This document shows positions 31,191 through 41,686 of a DNA stretch of 64,000 nt, one piece after another (the first letter of the stretch is position 1; each line of letters opens with the position of its first letter). The notes below the pieces were generated by a model, which saw only the letters and a program-made list of their open reading frames with translations, was not told the origin of the DNA and did no database searches. Source of the stretch: Flammeovirgaceae bacterium UBA4465 (GTDB lineage Bacteria; Bacteroidota; Bacteroidia; Cytophagales; Cyclobacteriaceae); contig CAJJCN010000022.1 in the NCBI GenBank assembly GCA_905182655.1, positions 26,107 through 90,106 on the forward strand, written 5' to 3'. The position numbers were made by a program, and so were the translations under genes.

Positions 31191-33734
31191 GTGAAAACAA
31201 TCAGATTAATTTTTACTTTGATCATTTTCTATTCCTGCCAAGACCCATATACTAACCAAACCCATGTGGAAGTTCCCGAAGGATTCAAAATAGAAAAACT
31301 CCTTGCTCCTACTGCAGATAGCCTGGGTTCCTGGGTATCTCTGACGCACGTAAAAGAAAATTTATTTGTCTCCTCAGATCAATACGGTCAAATATATTGG
31401 CTGAAAATGCCAGAAATAGGTAGCAAAGACTCCATACAAGTGACCCCACTTGATTTCAATCATCTAGGTAAGGCCCAAGGATTACTTTGGTCTCACAACA
31501 GTCTCTACGTGATGATGAATGACCGTAACATTCAAAACAGTGGCTTGTATCGATTGTTTGATAGCAGCCAAGATGGCCAACTCGATTCGGCACTTTTTTT
31601 ACAGCAATTAGATGGCTGGGGTGAACATGGGCCACATGGAATACAGCTCGGTCCTGACCAGTTAATTTATGTGATTGCTGGCAACCATACCGATTTACCA
31701 AACAACTATACTTCTACAGCACACAGTCCATGGGCCGAGGATAGAATGCTGAAGTCTATGAAGGACCCCAACGGTCACGCTACAGATCGTCAAGCACCCG
31801 GTGGCTGGATTGCAAGAACAGATAGTTTAGGCAGCTTTTGGGAAATCTATTCCTCTGGTTATCGTAATGCCTATGACATCGCCTTCAATGAAGTGGGCGA
31901 ATTATTCACTTTTGACTCTGACATGGAGTGGGATCTAGGTCTGCCTTGGTACCGTCCCGTTCGAGTATGTCATGTGACTTCAGGTTCAGAATTTGGGTGG
32001 AGAACTGGCTCAGCAAAATGGCCAAAGTATTATCCAGATAATTTGCCAGGCATACTTGAAGTCGGGCAAGGAAGTCCAACAGGAGTAGTCTCTGCAGCAG
32101 CAAGTGATTTTCCTGCTCCATTCAATAAGGGTTTATTCGTTTGCGACTGGAGTTTCGGAACCATGTATCACATCGAATTACAATCATCAGGTGCCAGCTA
32201 TACAGCCACTTCATCAGAATTTCTTAATGGTGTTCCTCTACCTCTTACTGATTTAACTTTTGGTGCTGATGGCGCCATGTATTTTACCACAGGAGGACGA
32301 AGATTAGAATCTGGACTTTACCGAGTTTGGTCAGATAAAAAGGATCAAAAAAAACAAAAAGAAACACCAAGAAAAGAAGTTGAATTAAGAAGATTACTGG
32401 ATACCTATCACGATACCAGTTTGGTCGCTGATTATGATTTAGTTTGGGAAAACATTGGAAACAGTGACCGTTATATTGCCTACAGTGCCAGAATTGCCTT
32501 GGAGAATCATGGCGTGGAAATATGGGCATCACGCATACACTCGGATACTGAATTTAATAAGAAAGTTGAGTATGCCTTGGCAGTTGCGAGATCCAACAAC
32601 CACGTGCTACAGCAGCATCTTTTTGACCTGCTCAGTCAGGTCGAATCCACACCACTCACTCCCTCAGCGCAGCTGAGCATTCTCAGAGCAGAAGCGCTGT
32701 TAATCATCCGAAATAATAATCTCAATACAGACATTTTAGAAAATCAATGGCTACCCATTTTTCCATCAAAAGATCAATTCATCAATGAAGAATTAGCTGC
32801 CCTTTTCAGTAAAACACAACATTCAATTTGGGTAGAAAAAATAATGACCCTTTGGTCAGAAATAGATGAAGAGCATTTAAAAATACTTATTTCAGACAGT
32901 CTCGCAGAAAGAAGTGAAATGTACGGCCCCGCTGTCAAAGCCATGCGCAAAAGAAGACCAAGAAGTTATAAAATCGCACTCACTTCTGCACTGTCTCATT
33001 ACAAAGTTGGATGGAATACAACGTTGCGCAACGAATATTTCAATGGGTTCAATGAATTTTGGGATCGAGAGGGTGGCAACAGTTACCGTGGATATTTACT
33101 AAAAATACTCTCCAATGCGCTTGATCATGTACCGAAAGCTGAACGATCAAGGTTTGAAAAAATGTCAGGCTATCAGGTGGGCCAATATGGTCAAAATATT
33201 TTAGCTAACCTTCCTGTACCCAAAGGCCCCGGAAAAAATTGGGAGATAAAAGAAGTTGAAGATGTAATGGAAAATAAAAAACTCAGGCCAAATTATATCA
33301 ACGGACAGCATATGTTTGAGGCCGCATTATGTCAAGCTTGTCACCGCATTCAAAACAAGGGAAATAACATTGGCCCAGATCTGACCCAATTGGCCTCAAG
33401 ATTTACGGTCAAAGACATGGCACATGCCATTATCAATCCGAATGCGGAAATATCCGATCAATATATGATGAGTGAAATTTATCTAAATAACGGCGATCGT
33501 TGGGTAGGGAAAATAATAGATGAGACGATAGATTCTCTATTTATTATGTTAAACCCTTTGACCCCCGAAAAGTTGACCAAAATTCACCTCTCCACTATAA
33601 AAGAAAAAAAACTCACCCATCAGTCACAAATGTTTCCTGCGTTATTAAACCGACTCAATGAGCAAGAAGTTGTAGATTTGATGACCTACTTGTTGGCGGG
33701 AGGACAAAATGATATTTCCTTATATTCCCAATAA
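31191..33734 (+). CDS. lipoprotein with glucose/sorbosone dehydrogenase-like propeller and C-terminal c-type haem domain
   Basis: Lipobox-like FYSCQ; FEAALCQACHRIQNKGNNIGPDLTQLASRFT (CxxCH); propeller-like N-terminal region. Confidence 0.86.
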   Translation: MKTIRLIFTLIIFYSCQDPYTNQTHVEVPEGFKIEKLLAPTADSLGSWVSLTHVKENLFVSSDQYGQIYWLKMPEIGSKDSIQVTPLDFNHLGKAQGLLWSHNSLYVMMNDRNIQNSGLYRLFDSSQDGQLDSALFLQQLDGWGEHGPHGIQLGPDQLIYVIAGNHTDLPNNYTSTAHSPWAEDRMLKSMKDPNGHATDRQAPGGWIARTDSLGSFWEIYSSGYRNAYDIAFNEVGELFTFDSDMEWDLGLPWYRPVRVCHVTSGSEFGWRTGSAKWPKYYPDNLPGILEVGQGSPTGVVSAAASDFPAPFNKGLFVCDWSFGTMYHIELQSSGASYTATSSEFLNGVPLPLTDLTFGADGAMYFTTGGRRLESGLYRVWSDKKDQKKQKETPRKEVELRRLLDTYHDTSLVADYDLVWENIGNSDRYIAYSARIALENHGVEIWASRIHSDTEFNKKVEYALAVARSNNHVLQQHLFDLLSQVESTPLTPSAQLSILRAEALLIIRNNNLNTDILENQWLPIFPSKDQFINEELAALFSKTQHSIWVEKIMTLWSEIDEEHLKILISDSLAERSEMYGPAVKAMRKRRPRSYKIALTSALSHYKVGWNTTLRNEYFNGFNEFWDREGGNSYRGYLLKILSNALDHVPKAERSRFEKMSGYQVGQYGQNILANLPVPKGPGKNWEIKEVEDVMENKKLRPNYINGQHMFEAALCQACHRIQNKGNNIGPDLTQLASRFTVKDMAHAIINPNAEISDQYMMSEIYLNNGDRWVGKIIDETIDSLFIMLNPLTPEKLTKIHLSTIKEKKLTHQSQMFPALLNRLNEQEVVDLMTYLLAGGQNDISLYSQ

Positions 33735-33800
33735 GCCATGTATGAAATAAAACTACCCGTTACGCAAATTTTGTTGTAAATACCATACCCTTTTAATCTT

Positions 33801-35336
33801 ATGAAAATTTCATTCTTACTCCTCATTTTGTTACTAATTTCACCTTTACTTCAATGTAATTCTGTTGAAGAAAATACGCCCAGTCCAAATATTATCTACA
33901 TTTTAGCCGACGATTTAGGATATGGAGAGCTGGGCATATATGGCCAAAAAATTATCCAGACACCCCATATCGATGCACTTGCGCGTGAAGGCATGAGGTT
34001 TACTCAACATTACAGTGGCTCACCTGTTTGTGCGCCCAGTAGATACATGCTGCTCACCGGGCTGCATTCAGGACATGCTTACATTAGAGGAAACGATGAG
34101 TGGGCTGAACGGGGAGATGTTTGGAATTATGCCGCAGCCGTTGCTGATGCCTCATTGGAGGGCCAAAGACCTATTCCAGATACTACTTTTACTTTAGCGA
34201 AAATGTTGCAAGAAAGTGGATACACCACAGGCTTGGTGGGCAAATGGGGCCTGGGTGCTCCGGGTACCGGTGGGGCCCCAAACAAGCAGGGGTTTGACTA
34301 TTTTTATGGATATAATTGCCAAAGACAAGCGCACAATTTATATCCCAAACATTTATGGGAAAATGAACAAAAAATAGAGCTTAATAACGAAATAATCTCT
34401 CCAGGAAAGGGCTTAGATTCTTTAGCTGATCCCAATGATTCCAAATCGTATAGCGCTTTTGAGCAAGAGCAATATGCACCTTCCTTGATGCATGAACAGG
34501 CCCTTAATTTCATTGAGAAAAATAAAGAAAATCAATTTTTCCTCTATTATGCATCGCCCCTACCACACTTGCCGTTACAAATACCTAAAAAATACCAAAC
34601 CAGATATCATGAGATAATAGGCGCCGAATTACCCTATACAGGAGGCAAGAGCTACTTTCCCAATCAATATCCAAGAGCGACCTACGCTGCCATGATTAGT
34701 TATCTCGACCAACAAGTGGGTGAGCTCGTCGATCAACTTAAAGCCCTCGGATTATATAACAATACCTTAATTATTTTCACAAGTGACAATGGACCCACGT
34801 ATGACGTCGGTGGCGTAGATCCACATCATTTCAATAGTGCTGGCCCTTTTAATACGGGAAGAGGTTGGGGAAAAGGATTTACACATGAAGGCGGCATTCG
34901 CGTACCCATGATTGCCACTTGGCCCAATCAAATTCGGGCCAATACGATAACTACACATGTGTCTGCCTTTTGGGATGTCTTTCCCACATTGGCGGAAGTA
35001 GTGGGATATAGCGATGCTGAACAGCGCGATGGGATTAGTTTTCTACCCACACTTCATGGCAAAAAGCAATCAGAACATGACTATCTCTATTGGGAGTTTC
35101 CAGCCTACGGTGGGCAACAAGCGGTACGTAAAAAACAGTGGAAGGCCATTCGAAAAGATCTGCACAAAGGTAATGTAACCACAGCCCTCTATGATTTAAG
35201 TAAAGACCCGCGTGAAGAAACCGACATAAGTGATCAACATCCCAATCAGGTAGCCGAGATGGAAGCGATCATGCGTGAAGCTCACCATGATCCCACTATC
35301 GATAAATTTGATTTAAATATTCTGGGCGATAAGTAA
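33801..35336 (+). CDS. type I sulfatase, lipoprotein
   Basis: NIIYILADDLGYGELG; GSPVCAPSRYMLLTGLHSGH (CxPSR formylglycine motif); GYTTGLVGKWGLG; lipobox-like LLQCNS. Confidence 0.95.
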   Translation: MKISFLLLILLLISPLLQCNSVEENTPSPNIIYILADDLGYGELGIYGQKIIQTPHIDALAREGMRFTQHYSGSPVCAPSRYMLLTGLHSGHAYIRGNDEWAERGDVWNYAAAVADASLEGQRPIPDTTFTLAKMLQESGYTTGLVGKWGLGAPGTGGAPNKQGFDYFYGYNCQRQAHNLYPKHLWENEQKIELNNEIISPGKGLDSLADPNDSKSYSAFEQEQYAPSLMHEQALNFIEKNKENQFFLYYASPLPHLPLQIPKKYQTRYHEIIGAELPYTGGKSYFPNQYPRATYAAMISYLDQQVGELVDQLKALGLYNNTLIIFTSDNGPTYDVGGVDPHHFNSAGPFNTGRGWGKGFTHEGGIRVPMIATWPNQIRANTITTHVSAFWDVFPTLAEVVGYSDAEQRDGISFLPTLHGKKQSEHDYLYWEFPAYGGQQAVRKKQWKAIRKDLHKGNVTTALYDLSKDPREETDISDQHPNQVAEMEAIMREAHHDPTIDKFDLNILGDK

Positions 35337-35474
35337 ATATATCAGTGGGTTTTTATCCTATATTTGAAATTGTTTTAAATAAAGTAAAGAATTTGTCTAA
35401 TCCTGGGAGTGACATTCTTAGAACCACAATCAACTACCCGACGTCATTTTATCTAAATTAATTCAAATAAACAA

Positions 35475-38318
35475 ATGAGGAATTTCTTATTAACAACAGT
35501 ATTTCAAATAATTGTGATTTCGGTAGGCTACGGGCAGACCAAACTTATTGAGAAAATCAATAAAAGCGACAAGGACATTATCATCCCTTATGAGAAGTAT
35601 GAATTGTCCAATGGTTTGACCTTAATCCTCCATGAGGATCATTCCGATCCCTTGATACATATTGACGTCACTTATCATGTGGGTTCAGCCAGAGAAGAAA
35701 TTAAAAAATCAGGATTTGCCCATTTTTTCGAACATATGATGTTTCAAGGATCCGATAATGTCGCCGACGATGCCCATTTTAAAATTGTGACAGAATCTGG
35801 GGGTACTTTAAACGGTTCAACTAACAGAGATCGTACCAATTATTATCAAACGGTTCCGAGTAATCAACTGGAGTCTATGCTTTGGTTGGAAGCTGATCGC
35901 ATGGGGTTTTTCCTAGATGCAGTCACCCAAGAAAAATTTGAAATCCAACGTGCAACTGTTAAAAACGAAAAAGGACAAAATTATTTAAACCGTCCTTATG
36001 GTCTGTGGAATGAAAAAACCATTGCCGCCCTTTATCCGTACGGGCACCCCTACTCTTGGAGTACCATTGGGTACCTTGAAGACCTTGACAGGGCCTCTTT
36101 AAGTGATTTAAAGAATTTTTTTCTACGTTGGTATGGGCCTAATAATGCCTCAATTACCATAGGAGGTGACATCAATCCTCAAGAGGTACTTGCCATGGTA
36201 GAAAAATATTTTGGCCCCATTCCCGCCGGGCCAAAGGTGGAAAATATGAAATTGGCCACTGCTCAAATCAAATCGGATAGATACATCTCACACATAGATA
36301 ATAATATTCGTTTCCCAGCAATCATGATGACTTACCCTACGGTGCCAAGAATGCATCCTGATGAGGCTGCACTAGATTGTCTTGCTGACATACTAGGTAT
36401 CGGTCAAAGCTCTTTCTTATTCAAAAAATTTGTAGAAACCGAAAAAGCGATTCAAGCTTCTGCTTCACACCCCGCAGCTGAGCATGCCGGAGAATTCTCT
36501 CTGATCGTTCTTCCTTATCCTGGACAAACATTAGCTGAATTTGAAGTCGAAATACGGAATACACTTGACGAATTTGAAGCAGTAGGAGTGAATGAAATCG
36601 ATTTAATCAAATTCAAAGCAGGTCGTGAATCGGATGTCATCAATGGTTTGGCAAGCGTAAGTGGAAAAGTATCCCAATTAGCCAATTATCAATTCATGTT
36701 TGGGAAACCAAATTTGATCCATCAAGACTTACAAAGATATCTAGACGTTACCGCAGAAGACGTCATGCGGGTATTTAATAAATACATCAAGGAAAAATCT
36801 GGTGTAATCATGAGTTACTTGCCAAGTGAAGAAGTACTACCGGCCAAGGCCGATAATTTCTTCAACGGCTTGGATACCATAAATAGCTTCGAAGAGATTG
36901 ATTATGGCAACTTAACCTATCAAAAAGCCAAAGACCTTTTTGATCGCAGTATTCAACCTACTGCTGGTCCTCGACCTATATTGAAGGTACCGGAATACTG
37001 GGAAGCCTCATTCGAAAATGGTTTAAAAATCATTGGTACTGCAAATAATGAGATTCCCACAACCTCTTTATTATTAACCCTCAACGGAGGTCACAGACTA
37101 GACGCGTATGATCCCTCAAAAAGCGGATTGGCATCACTTACAGCTGGAATGTTGAATGAGTCCACTGAAAAATATTCTTCTGAGGATATTCAAGAAGAGT
37201 TGCGCAAATTAGGAAGTAGCATTTATGTTAGCTCAGACGATGACGGTACTTATATAAGTATCAACACCCTCAATAAAAACATTGATGAAACCCTACAATT
37301 GGCGGAAGAAATATTACTCCATCCCGCGTTTAAACAAAAAGATTTTGATCGCATTTACAAACAACAACTAGAGAGCATCAAAGCAGGTCAGGAGGATCCT
37401 TCGAGTATTGCAGATGATATTTATTATCAGTTGATCTATGGGGAAAATCATATCTATTCTATTTCTTCCAATGGATCTGAGGAAACTATAGCTAATATAA
37501 AATTAGATGATGTCATTAATTTTTACAATAATTATTACTCTCCTAACCTCTCAGATTTAGTGATTGTAGGTGCTCTAAATAATCAAAATTTAATAGATTT
37601 AGTGGATAAACTCGGCTTTCTTCACGATTGGGAAAATAAAAATGTTGAAATTCCAAAACTACCTAAAACCTCGACTCCAGAGAAATTGAAAATTTATTTT
37701 GTAGATAAACCAGAAGCTCCCCAATCTGAAATTAGAGCCGGTTATGTTACAGATCTCACCTATACTCCAACGGGAGATTATTTCAAGTCATACTTAATGA
37801 ATTACACCTTAGGTGGAGCGTTCAATAGTAGAATCAATCTTAATCTAAGAGAAGACAAAGGATGGACCTATGGTGCAAGAAGTTATTTTTCGGCCTCTGA
37901 TGAACCTGGATCATTTTCTGTCTATTCAGGTGTTTTGGCTGCTGCAACGGATAGTGCCATTTATGAAATCATTCAAGAAATTGAAGGTTATCGCGAAAAA
38001 GGCATCACAGATGATGAGCTTCAATTTATGAAAAATTCAATCGGACAAAGAGAAGTTCTGGATTATGAAACGCCTTGGCAAAAATCATCTTTTTTAAGGC
38101 GTATCATTCATTACGACCTTGACAAATCTTTTATTGATGATCAAAGTAAATTAATTGCCCGTATAACTAAAGAAGAGCTCAACGCACTGGCCAAAAAATA
38201 CCTGAACCTTAATCAATTTTATATAGTCATCGTAGGTGATGGTGTCGGAAATTTGAAACGTCTAAAAAAATTAGGTTATGAATTGATTGAATTGGACGCT
38301 GAAGGAAAGCTAAAATAA
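35475..38318 (+). CDS. M16 family zinc metallopeptidase (two-half fusion)
   Basis: GFAHFFEHMMFQGS (HxxEH); second half LNLREDKGWTYGARSYFSA; signal peptide. Confidence 0.95.
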   Translation: MRNFLLTTVFQIIVISVGYGQTKLIEKINKSDKDIIIPYEKYELSNGLTLILHEDHSDPLIHIDVTYHVGSAREEIKKSGFAHFFEHMMFQGSDNVADDAHFKIVTESGGTLNGSTNRDRTNYYQTVPSNQLESMLWLEADRMGFFLDAVTQEKFEIQRATVKNEKGQNYLNRPYGLWNEKTIAALYPYGHPYSWSTIGYLEDLDRASLSDLKNFFLRWYGPNNASITIGGDINPQEVLAMVEKYFGPIPAGPKVENMKLATAQIKSDRYISHIDNNIRFPAIMMTYPTVPRMHPDEAALDCLADILGIGQSSFLFKKFVETEKAIQASASHPAAEHAGEFSLIVLPYPGQTLAEFEVEIRNTLDEFEAVGVNEIDLIKFKAGRESDVINGLASVSGKVSQLANYQFMFGKPNLIHQDLQRYLDVTAEDVMRVFNKYIKEKSGVIMSYLPSEEVLPAKADNFFNGLDTINSFEEIDYGNLTYQKAKDLFDRSIQPTAGPRPILKVPEYWEASFENGLKIIGTANNEIPTTSLLLTLNGGHRLDAYDPSKSGLASLTAGMLNESTEKYSSEDIQEELRKLGSSIYVSSDDDGTYISINTLNKNIDETLQLAEEILLHPAFKQKDFDRIYKQQLESIKAGQEDPSSIADDIYYQLIYGENHIYSISSNGSEETIANIKLDDVINFYNNYYSPNLSDLVIVGALNNQNLIDLVDKLGFLHDWENKNVEIPKLPKTSTPEKLKIYFVDKPEAPQSEIRAGYVTDLTYTPTGDYFKSYLMNYTLGGAFNSRINLNLREDKGWTYGARSYFSASDEPGSFSVYSGVLAAATDSAIYEIIQEIEGYREKGITDDELQFMKNSIGQREVLDYETPWQKSSFLRRIIHYDLDKSFIDDQSKLIARITKEELNALAKKYLNLNQFYIVIVGDGVGNLKRLKKLGYELIELDAEGKLK

Positions 38319-38381
38319 TAGGGTCTCAAATAAAATGGATTCTTCTCAAGTATAAAGCCATTTAAAATGAGCTTATCCATC

Positions 38382-39266
38382 TTAAGATTGGTTTTTTTTA
38401 TCAAGTTTAGTATTAAAAAATATTTCTACTAAGGTTACCAATAAAATGACAGATCCACCTATATAAATATCTTTATTTGGCATCTCACTCAAAAAAATCA
38501 TCCCCCATCCAATCCCTAATACCGGGGTTAAATTACTCATAATACTTACCGTAGTTACCGAAAAATATTTAAAACTTCTCACAAACAATGTATGGCCAAC
38601 TGCAGTGGTAACGAAACCTAAAATGAATAGCTCACCCGTATTTTCAAGAAAATATTGATTTTGTTCAAGAGGATAAAAGAATAATAGAGGACCGAGAACT
38701 ATGCTTAAGCCCAAAAGCTGATAGGCCATAGACAATGAACCACTAATGACTTCAATATGCTTACGTATCAATATGTTTCTGATGGCATAAGAAAGGGCTG
38801 CTAATAAGCCAAATAAAACACCTACGGTAAGGTCATCATTCATATCAAAATTAGGCATCAAGAAATAGATACCTACCAAAGTAATCAAGGTTAAAGGTAA
38901 ATGTCGCTTAACCATTGAGTCTTTTAATAAAACCGGTTCAAGAATTGAGGTCATCAAAGGATAGGTGAAAAGTGTAAGCATGCCAATGGCCACATTAGAT
39001 AATTTGAGTGCATAAAAGTAAGCAAGCCAATGAACACCCATCAACAAGGTGGGAAGTATCATTTTAGTACGATCTGACCTCGATATATGACATGAATTAT
39101 TGAAGATAAGACGTATCAAAAAAAGGGCAATTGCACCTAAAAGGCAACGAGACCAAATGATCAAAACCACAGGTAGGTCAATCTGTTTCCCCAGTACACC
39201 TGAAGTACTCATAACCAAAATAGCAATGCCTAATTCGACTATATTAAGGGTTGATGTAGCTTTCAT
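38382..39266 (-). CDS. EamA/DMT family transporter
   Basis: 10-TM ORF; LFTYPLMTSILEPVLLKDSM, LTPVLGIGWGMIFLSEMP. Confidence 0.88.
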   Translation of the reverse strand: MKATSTLNIVELGIAILVMSTSGVLGKQIDLPVVLIIWSRCLLGAIALFLIRLIFNNSCHISRSDRTKMILPTLLMGVHWLAYFYALKLSNVAIGMLTLFTYPLMTSILEPVLLKDSMVKRHLPLTLITLVGIYFLMPNFDMNDDLTVGVLFGLLAALSYAIRNILIRKHIEVISGSLSMAYQLLGLSIVLGPLLFFYPLEQNQYFLENTGELFILGFVTTAVGHTLFVRSFKYFSVTTVSIMSNLTPVLGIGWGMIFLSEMPNKDIYIGGSVILLVTLVEIFFNTKLDKKNQS

Positions 39267-39279
39267 AGTTACATGAAAA

Positions 39280-40323
39280 TTATTTCAAATCCTTTAACTG
39301 ATGAATGATCTCTTGAGATAATTTAAATTGATTTTTGCATCGATCCAAGTTATGATTTGGATGATCAATTTTATAATACGTATTGCCCCCCATATAATCA
39401 GTCAAAAATCTTAATCCCATAATGAACGCCATGTAAGCTCCACTCAAGGGCAGAAACTGTATTTCAGTAGCATCTAATTCATCTTTGGCACCCTCTAAAT
39501 AACCTTCTTTGAAAGCCGAAAATCGATCACGATCTAAGGTTACCCATTGCAAATCTGGCTCATCTTCGGCAGCAGTAGATGCCGTTGTCCGAATGCCATC
39601 ACCGAAGTCATAATGAACAATACCGGGCATGACGGTATCCAAATCAATCACGCAACAACCTTTATTCAGCTGATTAAGCAACACGTTATTGAATTTGGTA
39701 TCATTATGGGTCACTCGTTTCCGTACTAAAGATAGCGCATCTAAATTCCAAATAGGTAGCAGTTGATGGGAAAGCAAAGTCACCCTAGCTATTTGATCGG
39801 CTGCAGGATGACTTTTTACATTTTTAATTTTCGCCTTGGCCTCCTTGAAATTACGTATTCTATAGTCCAAATTATGAAAATCCGCCAGGGTCACCGACAA
39901 ATCGGAAGGACTAAAATCATATAAGGCCCTAAGAAAAAAACCATAGGACTTGGCACCTTCAAAAATTTGCTCATCCGACTCAGGCACATCAAGCGACTTC
40001 AAATGAGATTTAAAATCAAACATTCTAAAATAGCCCTCTTCATGATGAACGAAATTTTCTGAGCGATGGGTCTGAATAAGTCGCAAAGTTTCTTGTGAGG
40101 TAATTCCTAATCGATCATAAGCTAAAGGTAGATACTCCGTAATTCTCTGAATGTTCTCCATCATGCCGGAAACATCCTTAAATATTTTATGATTGATTTT
40201 TTGGAACAAATATTCCTCATCGGTGGTGACTACCTTGAAAGTATCATTGATATGACCTCTTTCCAATCTTTCATAGCTTTTTATGGCACCTTGGATGCTA
40301 AATTGATTGATGATTTCAAGCAT
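39280..40323 (-). CDS. APH-fold kinase, N-acetylhexosamine 1-kinase (NahK)-like
   Basis: RVTHNDTKFNNVLLNQLNKGCCVIDLDTVMPGIVHYDFGDGIRT; shares one base with the nucleotidyltransferase upstream. Confidence 0.85.
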   Translation of the reverse strand: MLEIINQFSIQGAIKSYERLERGHINDTFKVVTTDEEYLFQKINHKIFKDVSGMMENIQRITEYLPLAYDRLGITSQETLRLIQTHRSENFVHHEEGYFRMFDFKSHLKSLDVPESDEQIFEGAKSYGFFLRALYDFSPSDLSVTLADFHNLDYRIRNFKEAKAKIKNVKSHPAADQIARVTLLSHQLLPIWNLDALSLVRKRVTHNDTKFNNVLLNQLNKGCCVIDLDTVMPGIVHYDFGDGIRTTASTAAEDEPDLQWVTLDRDRFSAFKEGYLEGAKDELDATEIQFLPLSGAYMAFIMGLRFLTDYMGGNTYYKIDHPNHNLDRCKNQFKLSQEIIHQLKDLK

Positions 40324-41225
40324 TATTTGAAGAGGTCATCTGGATAAATTCTATCTGCAACCAATTGCTTGATTTGCGATTTGACCCATGCTTTGTCCTC
40401 ACTGTAGGTGACACCAAACCAGTGATCATCGGTCCTAAGAACGGGAATTTTAATTCCTTGTTCAATCAAGCTGCTTAAGACTAAAGGGATGTAATACTCT
40501 GCTTTAAGATTGGTTTTGCTGGCCTGATAGGTGGCATCAAAACCAGCTGCTATCTCTTTAAATATGGAAGAAGTAAAACCCATCAAATTCATTGAGACAG
40601 TAGACTGTCTATTCAGCTGAACACGCTTTCCCTCTTCTTCATAATATATATTTCCGTCAGCGGCACGCCCTATAGCTGTTCTTTCGGTAATTACCTTTAA
40701 ATATTGTTGCGCATCTATTTCACAGACGCCCCTAGAAACGGTACCATTGTCTGTTATCGTTTTCTCTAATTCATAACCCACCATACAACCGCTAAGCTCA
40801 TAATCATCAAGACCTTCTAAATGGGTTGCCAATGATTTTAACGATTCCTTACCATAAAAATCATCCGCATTTACAATCCCAAAGGGCTCGTTAACGACGG
40901 ATGCAGCCATCCAAACAGCATGCGCTGTGCCCCAAGGCTTCACCCTACCTTCAGGAACTGTATATGGTTTTGGAATCGCATCTAAGGTTTGATAAACCAC
41001 CTCAAAATCACCTTTATCCTGCCATTTATCAAGTATGGCCGCTCTAAATTCAGTATCTATTTCTTTTCGTATGACAAATATTATTTTACCAAAACCAGCT
41101 TCAAGTGCATCATGTACTGTATAATCTATAATTCTTTCACCCTTAGGTCCAAATCCATCTAACTGCTTGATGCCTCCATATCGACTCCCTAGGCCCGCAG
41201 CCAATATTACTAAACTTGGTTTCAT
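40323..41225 (-). CDS. sugar-phosphate nucleotidyltransferase-like protein
   Basis: LVILAAGLGSRYGGIKQLDGFGPKGERIIDYT; NADDFYGKESL. Confidence 0.85.
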   Translation of the reverse strand: MKPSLVILAAGLGSRYGGIKQLDGFGPKGERIIDYTVHDALEAGFGKIIFVIRKEIDTEFRAAILDKWQDKGDFEVVYQTLDAIPKPYTVPEGRVKPWGTAHAVWMAASVVNEPFGIVNADDFYGKESLKSLATHLEGLDDYELSGCMVGYELEKTITDNGTVSRGVCEIDAQQYLKVITERTAIGRAADGNIYYEEEGKRVQLNRQSTVSMNLMGFTSSIFKEIAAGFDATYQASKTNLKAEYYIPLVLSSLIEQGIKIPVLRTDDHWFGVTYSEDKAWVKSQIKQLVADRIYPDDLFK

Positions 41226-41348
41226 AATTATTAATTAAAATGATTAAAACACAAATATATCAAGACCTTGGTGACTAAGCAGTAGGTGATAACAATTGTA
41301 ATAAAAAATATTCCCGCTTTGAAGAAATTAAGACCGCATCAAAATCAT

Positions 41349-41678
41349 TCAAAGCTGACTATTCTTAAGTAATCGCTTATAAAATTCCATTCGAATTAAG
41401 ATCGTTTGATCTAATAGAGTTCTTCCCTCAACTGTTAATTTGACAAGCCGTTTACTTCTCCCACCTCTGTCTTTTGAAATTCCACCTAATTCAGAATCAA
41501 TAAGCCCTTTGATCTCCAATCGACGCAATACCGCATGAATGGCTGTGATATCAATTTTTCGTTTCGCATGAGAAAGCATTTCATCTTGAATAGACTGGGC
41601 ATATACAGAGGATTGAATCGCACCAACGGCCAATAAAATCAATTCCTCAAGTTCCCCAATTGATTTTTTCTTCATCAT
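41349..41678 (-). CDS. PadR-family transcriptional regulator
   Basis: KKSIGELEELILLAVGAIQSSVYAQSIQDEM...ITAIHAVLRRLEIKGLIDSELGG. Listed ORF starts at 41750 within the inverted repeat; Met at 41678/41675 is the likely start. Confidence 0.88.
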   Translation of the reverse strand: MMKKKSIGELEELILLAVGAIQSSVYAQSIQDEMLSHAKRKIDITAIHAVLRRLEIKGLIDSELGGISKDRGGRSKRLVKLTVEGRTLLDQTILIRMEFYKRLLKNSQL

Positions 41679-41686
41679 CTCATCTT

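Noticed and set aside
38360-38400. ATCTTAAGAT palindrome followed by T-run as terminator of the M16 peptidase gene
   Set aside because: Stem is a short loopless palindrome and weakly paired; not convincing as a terminator.
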